Shown: piece by piece, positions 52,823-62,336 of the stretch
How the letters are laid out: every line of letters begins with the position of its first letter
How positions within the stretch are numbered: the stretch's first letter is position 1
NCBI RefSeq assembly: GCF_049472655.1
Contig: NZ_JAQNCS010000005.1
Span: 1-64,000 of the forward strand
Direction: 5' to 3'
From: Deferribacter abyssi
GTDB lineage: Bacteria; Chrysiogenota; Deferribacteres; Deferribacterales; Deferribacteraceae
DNA length: 64,000 bases
The notes under the pieces: generated by a model
The model's input: only the letters and a program-made list of their open reading frames with translations
Databases searched by the model: none
What the model was told of the DNA's origin: nothing
Program-made: the position numbers and the translations under genes

Positions 52823-55774
52823 ATGGAAAATTTGAACAATAATTATATTTTAAAAAAAACAATATTTTTTTTAGTCTTGTTACATTTAACGTTAATTAAC
52901 TCTAGTGCTTTTGCTTTTCAAGACAATCTTGTTTTGGTCGTTCACTCTCATGACGAAGAATATGGGAGAACTCATAATGTTTATGAGGCTATAGGTAAGA
53001 CACTTGCTGATTTGAGAACAGAAGTAAGGGTAGTTACAGAGTTTATCGATAGCTCTAGAATAAATATTGATTTTTATTATTTTGATACAATTAGAAGAAG
53101 TTTTTTTGTGAAATACTCAGATGATGTTCCTGATGTTATTGTAACTATTGAAAATGATGCTCTTAATTTTGTATATTCTTTAAGGGATAGTTTATTTAAT
53201 GATATTCCTATTGTATTTGTAAATATGTTAAACTTTAAAGATAAGATTGTTCTTGATAATCTTACTACAGGAATTTATGAAAAATATGACTATGATGGTT
53301 TGGTTAAGGAAATCATAAAGTTGCAACCCAATATTAAAAAAATAGTTTTTATAGGTGATTCTTATTTTGAAATGTTTCATGGTTTTTTAGAGGCTGAAAT
53401 ATCTGAATTTATAAAAAATAATAATTTTAAAAATGTTGATATAGAATTATTGGATGGTGTTAGTTTAAACGAATTGGTTGAAAGGTTTAAAGGGAAAAGT
53501 GATGTTGCTGCCATAGTTATGAGCGCATCGAAAAATAATAGTGAAATACGGTTTGTAAAAGGTATAAATAAATTCTTGTTTAATAAAGCAAGGATACCTT
53601 TATATACCTTTTACAGTGAATCTTTAGAAACAGGAAGTGTAATAGGAGGTAAAGTATTAAGTTGTAGTAAAAAAGGTGAAATAGTAGGTGATTATGTCTT
53701 AAAGCTTTTAGAAGGGAAAGATATAAAAGAACTTCCATTGGTTTCAAGTGATGAATTGGGCAGGTGGGTTTTTGATTTTAACTTACTAAAGAATTTTAAT
53801 ATTGATATAAAAAAACTTCCAAATGATAGTTTTATTCTGAATGCTCCTGATGATCAAATTCATTTGAATAAAAAATTTGTATATACATTTATTTTTATAT
53901 TAATAATTTCTGCTTCAGGTTTTTTAATATATAGCTATTTTCAAAAAAGACATAAGCAAGTTTTAATGCTTTATAAAATGGTTTTAGAGTATACATATGA
54001 TATTATTTTTATCACAAATTTTGGTGGGGATGTTATTGAGGTTTATGGTAATGTAGAAAATACTTTTGGGTTTAAAGAGGATGAAATAAGAGAAATGAAT
54101 CTTAATGAATTATACTATAGTAAAGTAGAAAAAGATAAATTCCTGGCTAATTTTAAAGAATCGGGGAAATTAACTAATTATATTACATTTTTTAAGAATA
54201 AAAGTGGAGATAAATTAATTTTTGAAAGTTCAGCAATATCTTTTCGAATGGATAATGAAGATAGAATTTTTATAATTTTAAGAGATATAACAGATAAACT
54301 TGAAAGGGAAGAAGAGTTAAAGTTTTTTGGTTATTTAATAGAACAATCTCCTGTACTTATTTCTGTGATGGATGTTGATGGGAGGATAATATATGCAAAT
54401 AAGCATTTTCTATTATATAATGGTCATGAGGTAGGAAAACAATGTATATTTTTTAACAAGCATTCTGATGAAATTAGGCAACAACTTGATGAGAATGGAT
54501 TTTGGAGTGGGGAAATAGAAAATGTAAAAACTGATGGTTCAAGATATACTGAAAGTTCTATAATATCAAAGACAAATTTTAAGGGGAAAGATGTATATGT
54601 AAAATTTGGTATTGATATTACTGAGTATAAGAAAATTAAAGATAAAATGATAGCTCAGCAGAAGTTTGAGACACTTGGGCAGCTTGCTGGTGGAATAGCT
54701 CATGACTTCAATAATATTTTAACAGTAATATCTTCGTATTTGCAGGTTTATCAAATGAAAGTAGATAGAGAATATGATAAGAAAATTTTTAATAAGATGA
54801 TGGAAGCTGTGGATAAGGCATCATCACTTATATCTCAACTGTTGGCTTTCAGCAGACAAGATTCACATCAACCAGTAGTGATTAATGTATCTAAATATCT
54901 AGTAGACTCAATTGATATGTACAGAAGGCTTATAAGAGAAGATATTGAGCTTATTTTGGATAGGAAAACTAAAGAGGTAATTTTAAAAGTTGATCCAGTA
55001 CATTTAGATCAAATGTTTTTAAATATGATAAATAATTCTGTTTATGCATTAGAGCATGTGAAGAGGGATCATAAGTATATTAAGATAACGATAGATAAAA
55101 AAAATTTTCATGATGAAAGATCATATGGTTTTTTTACAATAAACAAAGGTAAATATGCTGAAATAATTATCGAAGACAATGGTACTGGTATTGATGAAAG
55201 TATAGTGGATAAAATTTTTGAGCCGTTTTTTACCACAAAACCAAGGGGAAAAGGGACAGGGCTTGGCCTTGCTTCCATTTATGGTTTTATTAAAAGAAAT
55301 AATGGCTATATAATAGTGGATACGAAGAAAGGTGAGTATACGAAATTTATAATTTATTTGCCTTTATTTGAGATGAATATGGAGAATAAACAAGAATTAA
55401 TGAATACAAACGAAAAGATAAATTTATTAAGAGATAAGCACGTTGTAGTAATAGATGATAATAAAGACTTAGCCCACTCTGTAGGGGCAATGTTATCTAG
55501 ATTTTGTAAAAAAGTAGAAGTTTTTGATAATCCATTGAAAGCTAAAGATTATATTTTAGCTAATAAAAATGATATAGATCTTGTGATTTCAGATATTACC
55601 ATGCCTGAAATGAGTGGGGTTGAGTTGGTCAATAATTTAAAAAAAGAAGGTGTACAATTCCCCATTGTATTGATGACAGGTTATGGGGTTGAAGAGTTTA
55701 GAAGTGGAACAATATCGGTACCTGTAATTTCTAAACCGTTTAGTCTCGATAATCTATTAAAACACTTATTGTAA
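52823..55774 (+). CDS. Hybrid histidine kinase with periplasmic ABC-substrate-binding-like sensor
   Basis: A 983-residue membrane kinase. Signal/TM segment (~10-32), a periplasmic domain like the PF04392-type ABC substrate-binding fold (~35-340; LVLVVHSHDEEYGRTHNVYEAI, IPIVFVNMLN), TM helix (~350-372), two PAS domains (~380-490 and ~500-605), HisKA with GGIAHDFNNILTVIS, HATPase (IIEDNGTGIDESIV, GKGTGLGLASIYGF), and receiver (VVVIDDNKD, DLVISDITMPEMSG, ISKPF). It should sense a periplasmic ligand. A TATAAT at 52808-52813 places the transcript start within a few nt of ATG 52823; there is no ribosome site. Confidence 0.9.
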   Translation: MENLNNNYILKKTIFFLVLLHLTLINSSAFAFQDNLVLVVHSHDEEYGRTHNVYEAIGKTLADLRTEVRVVTEFIDSSRINIDFYYFDTIRRSFFVKYSDDVPDVIVTIENDALNFVYSLRDSLFNDIPIVFVNMLNFKDKIVLDNLTTGIYEKYDYDGLVKEIIKLQPNIKKIVFIGDSYFEMFHGFLEAEISEFIKNNNFKNVDIELLDGVSLNELVERFKGKSDVAAIVMSASKNNSEIRFVKGINKFLFNKARIPLYTFYSESLETGSVIGGKVLSCSKKGEIVGDYVLKLLEGKDIKELPLVSSDELGRWVFDFNLLKNFNIDIKKLPNDSFILNAPDDQIHLNKKFVYTFIFILIISASGFLIYSYFQKRHKQVLMLYKMVLEYTYDIIFITNFGGDVIEVYGNVENTFGFKEDEIREMNLNELYYSKVEKDKFLANFKESGKLTNYITFFKNKSGDKLIFESSAISFRMDNEDRIFIILRDITDKLEREEELKFFGYLIEQSPVLISVMDVDGRIIYANKHFLLYNGHEVGKQCIFFNKHSDEIRQQLDENGFWSGEIENVKTDGSRYTESSIISKTNFKGKDVYVKFGIDITEYKKIKDKMIAQQKFETLGQLAGGIAHDFNNILTVISSYLQVYQMKVDREYDKKIFNKMMEAVDKASSLISQLLAFSRQDSHQPVVINVSKYLVDSIDMYRRLIREDIELILDRKTKEVILKVDPVHLDQMFLNMINNSVYALEHVKRDHKYIKITIDKKNFHDERSYGFFTINKGKYAEIIIEDNGTGIDESIVDKIFEPFFTTKPRGKGTGLGLASIYGFIKRNNGYIIVDTKKGEYTKFIIYLPLFEMNMENKQELMNTNEKINLLRDKHVVVIDDNKDLAHSVGAMLSRFCKKVEVFDNPLKAKDYILANKNDIDLVISDITMPEMSGVELVNNLKKEGVQFPIVLMTGYGVEEFRSGTISVPVISKPFSLDNLLKHLL

Positions 55775-55796
55775 AATTAATTTTTGTGTTTTGCAA

Positions 55797-57884
55797 TTAA
55801 GTTTTATATGTAAAAATTCTTAATGAATTTAGTATTGCAACTAGAGCTACTCCCACATCTGCAAAAACCGCTTCCCACATTGTAGCGATACCAAAAATCC
55901 CTAAGGTTATGAAAATACCTTTTACGCTCAGTGAAAATATAATATTTTGCTTTGCAATTTTCTTGGTATATTTTGCTATTTTAATAGCTTTAGGAATTGA
56001 TAAGGGGTTGTCATCCATAATTACAATGTCAGCAGCTTCTATAGCCGCGTCTGAACCTAAGCCTCCCATTGCGATACCTATATCACTTGAAGCGATAACA
56101 GGGGCATCATTAATGCCATCACCTGTAAAAACTACTCTTTCATTTTCAGGAAGTTTTTCTTTTATTTCTTTTAATTTGTTTACTTTATCCTGAGGGAGTA
56201 GACCTGCATAAAATTCATTTATATTAAGTTTATCAGCTATTTTTTTCGCAGCATTAAAATTATCTCCAGTAAGCATTATGACTCTGTTTACACCTATTTG
56301 TTTGAGTCTATTTACAAGCTGTATAGATTCTTCTTTTATTTCATCATCGATAAGGATATAACCTAAAAACTTCCCATCTACAGCTACATAAACCACTGAA
56401 TGCTCTACATCACAATCATCATGTGGTATCCTTTTAATATGCATCAGTCCATCGTTACCCACCAAAACTGTTTTGCCGTCTATGACAGTTTCAAGTCCAT
56501 AACCTTTGATTTCTTCGAATGATTCAATTTTTGATTTATCTATCTGTTTACCAAATGATTTAATAATAACTTCTGCCACAGGATGATTAGAATTTATTTC
56601 AGCATAGGCAGCATACTCTAAAAGCTCATCTTCAGATGCTCCGTTTTTAGTAATGATTTTATTTATTCTAAAGACTCCTTTTGTAAGTGTGCCGGTTTTA
56701 TCAAATGCTACTACTTTTGCATCTGTTAATGCTTCTAAGTAATTGCTACCTTTTACAAGTATACCGTTTTTAGCAGATTTTCCTATTCCTGAAAAATATG
56801 ATAGTGGGATTGAGATAACTAATGCACATGGGCATGAAATTACGAGAAGTATTAATGCTCGGTAAATCCAACTTGCATAGGTTTGATTTGGCAGTATCGT
56901 TGGTGGTATGAATGCTATAAAGATTGCAGTATAAACCACAAATGGTGTATAATATCTCGCAAACTTGGTGATAAACTGTTCAGTTTTTGATTTTTTACTA
57001 GATGCTTCTTCTACTAGTTCTAAAATTTTTGCTATAGTTGAATCTTTATATTCTCTTGTTACTTTTATTTTTAAAAGTCCGCTTTCGTTTATCATCCCTG
57101 ATAGTATTTCATCTCCTGTCTTTACCATTTTTGGGACAAATTCGCCTGTAATTGCTGAAGTGTTTAAAGAACTACTCCCTTCTACTACAACTCCATCAAG
57201 AGGTATCTTTTCTCCTGGTTTTACAACTATTAAATCTCCTATTTTAACTTCTTCTGGAATCACTGTAATATATGAGTTATTTTTAATAATAGTTACTGTA
57301 TCAGGTTTTAAATTAAGCAGACTAGTTATAGATTTTTTTGATTTACCGACTGCTAGATTTTGGAGATATTCCCCCACATTGTAAAATAGCATTACTGCAA
57401 CTGCTTCAGGTAGTTCTTTTATAGCAATTGCTCCGAGTGTTGCTATTAAAATTAAGAAATTTTCATCAAAGAGTTGTCTGTTCCTAATGTTTTTAGCTGC
57501 CTTAAATATTACGGGATAACCTATTAAGAAGTAAGGAAATAAAAATGCGGAATACTCCAAAAGAGGATAAGATGCTAATTTTGTTTTGTAAAAAAGAGAT
57601 ATTGTAAATAATATTAAAGAAATTAAAATTTTTACAAGTTCAAATTTATTGTTGATAAGATCGTCTGTATGTGTATCCTTTTTTGATAGGTCGATTAATT
57701 CAACATCTGGGTCCAATTTTTTTATAATTGTTTTTGCATCCTTATATTGTTCACTTTTAATGCTGACTGTTTTGTTGGTGAAATTAACTGATATTGATTC
57801 ATCAGAAAGAGCTGATTTTAGACCGTTTTCAATTTTTGCTGCACATGCGGGACAATCAAGCCCTTTTAAAAAATACTTTTTCAT
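55797..57884 (-). CDS. Zn2+/Cd2+/Pb2+-type P1B ATPase
   Basis: A 695-residue exporter. An N-terminal HMA domain with LDCPACAAKIENGL is followed by about eight helices, phosphorylation site DKTGTLTKG, CPx motif SCPCALVI, HP motif NSHPVAEV and hinge GDGINDAPV. The SCPCALVISIP sequence and the DVGVAL-N-S helix point to the ZntA/CadA group (Zn, Cd, Pb). ATG 57884 has TAGGTAGG upstream. It is 7 nt after the ArsR-type regulator gene, which should control it. Confidence 0.88.
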   Translation of the reverse strand: MKKYFLKGLDCPACAAKIENGLKSALSDESISVNFTNKTVSIKSEQYKDAKTIIKKLDPDVELIDLSKKDTHTDDLINNKFELVKILISLILFTISLFYKTKLASYPLLEYSAFLFPYFLIGYPVIFKAAKNIRNRQLFDENFLILIATLGAIAIKELPEAVAVMLFYNVGEYLQNLAVGKSKKSITSLLNLKPDTVTIIKNNSYITVIPEEVKIGDLIVVKPGEKIPLDGVVVEGSSSLNTSAITGEFVPKMVKTGDEILSGMINESGLLKIKVTREYKDSTIAKILELVEEASSKKSKTEQFITKFARYYTPFVVYTAIFIAFIPPTILPNQTYASWIYRALILLVISCPCALVISIPLSYFSGIGKSAKNGILVKGSNYLEALTDAKVVAFDKTGTLTKGVFRINKIITKNGASEDELLEYAAYAEINSNHPVAEVIIKSFGKQIDKSKIESFEEIKGYGLETVIDGKTVLVGNDGLMHIKRIPHDDCDVEHSVVYVAVDGKFLGYILIDDEIKEESIQLVNRLKQIGVNRVIMLTGDNFNAAKKIADKLNINEFYAGLLPQDKVNKLKEIKEKLPENERVVFTGDGINDAPVIASSDIGIAMGGLGSDAAIEAADIVIMDDNPLSIPKAIKIAKYTKKIAKQNIIFSLSVKGIFITLGIFGIATMWEAVFADVGVALVAILNSLRIFTYKT

Positions 57885-57891
57885 ATTCAAC

Positions 57892-58212
57892 CTACCTATG
57901 TTTAATATGTTCTAACGCATTTTTAAAAAGAATATTGACGTGATCATCATCTAAAGAATAGTATATATTTTTCCCTTCTCTACGACTTTTAACAAGCTTT
58001 GCTATTTTTAGAGTATTTAGCTGATGAGATATGGCAGATACTGAGAGATTCAATTTTTCTGAAATTTCATTAACACAGAGTTCATTATCCTTTAAAACGC
58101 TCAATATTTTAATCCTTGTTTGATCACCTAAGACTTTAAAAAGTCCGGAAAGTGCTTCAATATCTTTTTCGCTGATAATTTCTTTCATTATTTCCTCTTT
58201 ATGTTTGCTCAA
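57892..58212 (-). CDS. ArsR/SmtB-family metal-responsive repressor
   Basis: A 106-residue winged-helix protein. LFKVLGDQTRIKILSVL, ELCVNEISEKLNLSVSAISHQLNTLK and REGKNIYYSL are the family core; SDxxxxHL-type alpha-5 metal ligands are suggested by DDDHVNILFKNALEHIKH (D-x-H and H-x-x-H), as in SmtB/CzrA. It would release DNA when Zn or Cd rises and so induce the downstream ATPase gene. An imperfect palindrome at 58204-58221 overlaps its start. Confidence 0.9.
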   Translation of the reverse strand: MSKHKEEIMKEIISEKDIEALSGLFKVLGDQTRIKILSVLKDNELCVNEISEKLNLSVSAISHQLNTLKIAKLVKSRREGKNIYYSLDDDHVNILFKNALEHIKHR

Positions 58213-58221
58213 TTGTTCAAA
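58204..58221 (-). promoter_or_regulatory. Candidate ArsR/SmtB operator
   Basis: TTTGCTCAATTGTTCAAA is an imperfect dyad (two mismatches) with the TGAACA-like half-site common to SmtB/CadC operators. It overlaps the repressor's start codon. Confidence 0.4.
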
Positions 58222-58271
58222 TGTAAGGTAGTGTTTTTGGGTTAATTTGTCAAGTAGTAAATTTAAAGACT

Positions 58272-58299
58272 TGATATCCTAAGTTTTAGGATTATAATA
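58272..58299 (+). promoter_or_regulatory. copA promoter with operator in the spacer
   Basis: TTGATA (58272-58277), 16-nt spacer, TATAAT (58294-58299). The inverted repeat ATCCTAA-GTT-TTAGGAT (58277-58293) fills the spacer, a placing seen for copper regulators (CsoR, CopY or MerR-type). The regulator gene is not next to it. Confidence 0.65.
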
Positions 58300-58328
58300 C
58301 TAATACATGGTATGAGTAGGAGATGTCT

Positions 58329-60704
58329 ATGAGAGAGATAATTTTGCCTGTTTCAGGTATGACGTGTGCTGCATGCGCTAGTAGGATTGAGAAAAAATTA
58401 AATAAAAAAGAAGGGGTTGTTTTTGCAAATGTTAATTTAAGCATGGAAAGGGCAAAAGTTAAATTTGATCCTCAAAAGTTAAATATAGCTGATGTGATAA
58501 AAGTTATTGAAGATACAGGTTATAGTGTGCCCCTGTCAGAAGTAGAACTTGATATAATTGGTATGACATGTGCTACCTGTGCAAATAGAATTGAGAAAAA
58601 GCTTAAAAAAACAGAAGGAGTTGTAGATGTTGTTATCAATCTAGCTACAGAAAAAGGTAAAGTGAGTTTTATAAGTACAATTATAGATGAGTCTGAAATA
58701 ATAGATGTAATTAGAAAGGTTGGATATGATGCTGAAATAAGAAAAGATTCTTTAGAATCTTTTTCTAAAGAGGATGAGATTGCTTCAAAAAGAAAAATGC
58801 TTATTATTTCTACACTTTTTTCCCTTCCTTTATTGATAGGGATGTTTGTTCATTTTTTCAAAATAGAAAGTTTGTCTTTTTTGATTAACTCGTATCTGCA
58901 ATTGGTACTTGCCTCGGTGGTACAATTTTACCCTGGTTTACAGTTTTACAAAGGTTCATATTTAAGTCTTAAAGATAAATCAGCCAATATGGATGTGCTT
59001 GTAGCGTTGGGTACTAGTGCGGCTTATATCTTCAGTGTTGTTAATGTATTTAGGGGAGGAGATCTTTATTTTGAAACTTCTGCTATTTTGATAACACTGA
59101 TTCTTTTGGGTAAATATCTTGAAACAGTGGCAAAAGGTCGCACTTCTGAAGCAATTAAAAAGCTAATGGAATTGAAACCTGCAAATGCAAGGGTAGTGAG
59201 GGATGGAGAGGAAATTGAGATTTCAGTGGATGATGTTAAAGTCGGAGAAATTGTGATTGTTAAACCTGGAGAAAAAATTCCTCTTGATGGTGAAGTAGTT
59301 GAAGGTGCATCCTTTGTGGATGAATCTATGATGACGGGTGAAAGTGTTCCTGTAGAGAAAAAAGTTGGGGATGAAGTAATTGGTGCAACGATCAATAAAA
59401 ATGGTTATTTGAAATTAAAAGTAACTAAAACAGGTAAGGATACTTTTTTGTCTCAAATAATAAAGATTGTGGAAGAGGCTCAATCTTCAAAAGCTCCTAT
59501 TCAAAGGTTTGCAGATGTAGTTTCAGCATATTTTGTACCAGCAGTTATAGCTATAGCCATTTTTACATTTCTTATATGGTATTTTTGGTTAGATGCAGGT
59601 AATTTTACAAAAGCTCTCATAAATTTTACAGCTGTTATGGTTATAGCTTGTCCATGTGCACTTGGACTTGCTACACCTACATCTATAATGGTAGGTACAG
59701 GTAAAGGAGCTCAATTAGGTATTCTTTTCAAAGGCGGTGAATATCTTGAACTGGCTCACAAAGTAAATGCTATTGTTTTTGATAAAACTGGGACCCTTAC
59801 AAAAGGGGAGTTTGAGGTAACAGATGTTGTGTGTGCTGATGGAGTAGATGAGGAGTATCTTATTATGATGGCAGCTTCTGCTGAGAAAATGAGTGAACAC
59901 CCGCTAGCTCAGGCTATAGTTGGTAAAGCAGAAAGTAATAATGTGCGGTTTAAAGATACTACCCATTTTGAAGTACTTAGTGGTTTAGGTGTCGCTGCAG
60001 AAATTGATGGTAAAAAGGTATTAGTAGGTAATGAAAAGTTAATGCAAACTATAGGAATAGACTGTTCTGAACTTAAAAAAGTTAAAGAAGAACTTGATAG
60101 TGAGGGGAAAACTACTTTTTATGTAGCTGAGAATGAAAAGCTTTTAGGAATTGTATCAGTTGCAGATAGTGAAAAAGAATATGCAAGAGAAACAATTGAA
60201 AAACTTCAACATATGGGTATTTCTGTTTATATGCTCACTGGTGATAATGAGATTACTGCAAAAGCCATAGCAAAGAAACTTAATATTGATAATATATTTG
60301 CAGAGGTTCTTCCTAATGAAAAAGCAGATAAGGTAAATGAGCTAAAAAGTGCGGGTAAGATAGTTGCGATGGTAGGAGATGGGATAAATGATGCTCCTGC
60401 TCTTGCCACTGCTGATGTAGGAATTGCTATGGGAACAGGTACAGATGTTGCAATAGAAGCAGCTGATATTACTCTTGTAGCAGATGATTTGAGAAAAATT
60501 GTTGCTGCATTGATGCTGAGTAGGGCTACAATGAGGAATATCAGGCAAAACTTATTTTGGGCATTGATTTACAATATCATTGGTATTCCAGTGGCAGCAG
60601 CAGGTTTTTTAAGTCCTATCATTGCTGGAGCTGCAATGGCATTTAGCTCTGTTTCTGTAGTTACTAATGCTTTGCGTTTGAAAAAATGGGAGTTTAAGTT
60701 TTAA
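58329..60704 (+). CDS. copA: Cu+-exporting P1B ATPase
   Basis: A 791-residue copper exporter with two HMA domains (GMTCAACASRIEKKL and GMTCATCANRIEKKL), eight helices, the CPC motif ACPCALGLATPTS, DKTGTLTKGE, SEHPLAQAI and GDGINDAPALA, with the YN...MSS-type C-terminal ligand helices (NIIGIPVAAAGFL, AMAFSSVSVV). ATG 58329 is preferred, 6 nt after TAGGAG; ATG 58323 overlaps that site. copZ follows after 46 nt. Confidence 0.95.
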   Translation: MREIILPVSGMTCAACASRIEKKLNKKEGVVFANVNLSMERAKVKFDPQKLNIADVIKVIEDTGYSVPLSEVELDIIGMTCATCANRIEKKLKKTEGVVDVVINLATEKGKVSFISTIIDESEIIDVIRKVGYDAEIRKDSLESFSKEDEIASKRKMLIISTLFSLPLLIGMFVHFFKIESLSFLINSYLQLVLASVVQFYPGLQFYKGSYLSLKDKSANMDVLVALGTSAAYIFSVVNVFRGGDLYFETSAILITLILLGKYLETVAKGRTSEAIKKLMELKPANARVVRDGEEIEISVDDVKVGEIVIVKPGEKIPLDGEVVEGASFVDESMMTGESVPVEKKVGDEVIGATINKNGYLKLKVTKTGKDTFLSQIIKIVEEAQSSKAPIQRFADVVSAYFVPAVIAIAIFTFLIWYFWLDAGNFTKALINFTAVMVIACPCALGLATPTSIMVGTGKGAQLGILFKGGEYLELAHKVNAIVFDKTGTLTKGEFEVTDVVCADGVDEEYLIMMAASAEKMSEHPLAQAIVGKAESNNVRFKDTTHFEVLSGLGVAAEIDGKKVLVGNEKLMQTIGIDCSELKKVKEELDSEGKTTFYVAENEKLLGIVSVADSEKEYARETIEKLQHMGISVYMLTGDNEITAKAIAKKLNIDNIFAEVLPNEKADKVNELKSAGKIVAMVGDGINDAPALATADVGIAMGTGTDVAIEAADITLVADDLRKIVAALMLSRATMRNIRQNLFWALIYNIIGIPVAAAGFLSPIIAGAAMAFSSVSVVTNALRLKKWEFKF

Positions 60705-60750
60705 GTTAACTGAAGAATTTTTATCATAAAGATAAAAGGAGGAAAATATT

Positions 60751-60957
60751 ATGGCAAGAATTGTAATTGATATTGAAGGAATGAGCTGTAATCATTGTAA
60801 GATGTCAGTGGAAAAAGAACTAAAGTCTCTTGAAGGTGTGCTGAATGCAGTTGTTAGTCTTGAAGATAAAAATGTAGAAGTAGAATATGATGATAAAAAA
60901 GTTACAATTGAACAGTTAAAAGAGGCAATTGAAGAAGCAGGATATGAACCAAAATAG
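60751..60957 (+). CDS. copZ: CopZ copper chaperone
   Basis: A 68-residue HMA protein with the metal site GMSCNHCKMSVEKEL and a ferredoxin-like fold (VVSLEDKNVEVEYDDKKVT). It should hand Cu+ to CopA. AAAGGAGG precedes ATG 60751. It is probably in one operon with copA. Confidence 0.92.
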   Translation: MARIVIDIEGMSCNHCKMSVEKELKSLEGVLNAVVSLEDKNVEVEYDDKKVTIEQLKEAIEEAGYEPK

Positions 60958-61058
60958 ATCCCTATTATAAGTGCTAGCATCTTTTTGATAAAAAGACCAA
61001 GATAAACAATTAAGGGTATTGCACAGTTATTTGCTATGATAATGATTTTCTGATAGTG

Positions 61059-61146
61059 TTGAAATTGCTTGGTTTTGCTCGCAATACGATGATAGCTCCC
61101 TTCTTCGTCATCGTATTGCGAGGATCGCGAACCATGAAGTTGTCTA
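61059..61146. repeat. REP-like extragenic palindrome
   Basis: CTCGCAATACGATGA (61078-61092) and TCATCGTATTGCGAG (61108-61122) are perfect 15-bp arms around a 15-nt loop, GC-richer than the neighbourhood. Outside the arms are TTGAAATTGCTTGG and GGATCGCGAACCATGAAG. The ATTGCGAG...GAAGCAAT pattern is like widely dispersed bacterial REP/MITE repeats. The rest of 60958-61328 shows no gene. Confidence 0.75.
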
Positions 61147-61328
61147 TTTATTATTAATATGTTATAACTATATGATAATTCGTTTAAATTATGTTTCATA
61201 CATAGTTTGACATCCATAAATTCATTAAAACAAAATTTAGAAAAATGGGGGAGTTCCATTAATTTATTTTATTGCGATATTTAAAATAATTTGGTAATTT
61301 ATAAAAAAATTAATGTTTAGGAGGAAGG

Positions 61329-62336
61329 ATGTTTAACGATTTGATTTTAAGAGCATTAAATGGCGAAAAAGTGGAGAGACCTCCAGTATGGTTGATGAGA
61401 CAAGCTGGTAGGTATATGGCAGAATATAGAGAAGTTCGAGGTAAGGTAACTTTTCTTGAGTTATGCAAGACTCCTGAGCTTGCTTGTGAAGTTACTTTGC
61501 AGCCTATTAGAGCTTTTGGAATGGATGCGGCTATTCTTTTTTCTGATATCTTAGTTCCTATTGAGCCCATGGGGATTGATCTTGATTTCAATCCTGCGCC
61601 TGTAATCTCAAATCCGATAAGGACTAAGGAAGATGCTGAAAGTTTAAGAGTTGTAGAGCCTGAAAAAGATCTACCCTTTGTAATTGAAACAGTTAAGTTA
61701 TTAGTGGAAAAACTGAATGTTCCATTAATCGGTTTTTCTGGCGCACCATTTACACTTGCATGTTACATGGTTGAAGGTGGTGGTTCTAAAAATTTTGAAT
61801 ATATTAAAAATTTTATGAGGAATGATGAGAAGGGTTTCGAAATTTTGATGGAAAAATTATCGGTTAGTACATTAAAATATCTACAATCTCAAATAGATAA
61901 TGGATGTAAAATAGTACAGATGTTTGATACGTGGGCTGGAGTTGTAACTCCTTATGATTATGATAAGTATATATTCCCATATGTGGATTATATTTTAAAG
62001 AATTTAAAGGGGGCAAAAACAATATATTTTGCGAAAAATGGAGCTACATTTTTTAAATCTTTAAAGAAGTTAAACTGTGATGCTTTAGGGGTGGATTGGA
62101 CAATAACCCTTGAAGATTTTTCTGTGCTTACAGAGGATAAATTTGTTTTACAGGGGAATATGGATCCGACTATTCTTTTTGCAAAAAAGGATGTTATAAT
62201 GGAAAATATTTTAAAAATTATTAATGAAGGGCGTAAAATTAAGGGGCATATTTTTAATTTAGGGCATGGTATTTTGCCTACTACTCCTGTTGAAAATGTA
62301 AAGTTCTTGGTGGATGTGATTAAAGGTGAAATTTGA
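61329..62336 (+). CDS. hemE: Uroporphyrinogen decarboxylase
   Basis: A 335-residue enzyme of heme synthesis (uroporphyrinogen III to coproporphyrinogen III). It has the signature RPPVWLMRQAGRYMAEYREVR and later GFSGAPFTLACYMVEG. ATG 61329 follows TAGGAGGAAG. It overlaps hemH by 4 nt. Confidence 0.96.
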   Translation: MFNDLILRALNGEKVERPPVWLMRQAGRYMAEYREVRGKVTFLELCKTPELACEVTLQPIRAFGMDAAILFSDILVPIEPMGIDLDFNPAPVISNPIRTKEDAESLRVVEPEKDLPFVIETVKLLVEKLNVPLIGFSGAPFTLACYMVEGGGSKNFEYIKNFMRNDEKGFEILMEKLSVSTLKYLQSQIDNGCKIVQMFDTWAGVVTPYDYDKYIFPYVDYILKNLKGAKTIYFAKNGATFFKSLKKLNCDALGVDWTITLEDFSVLTEDKFVLQGNMDPTILFAKKDVIMENILKIINEGRKIKGHIFNLGHGILPTTPVENVKFLVDVIKGEI

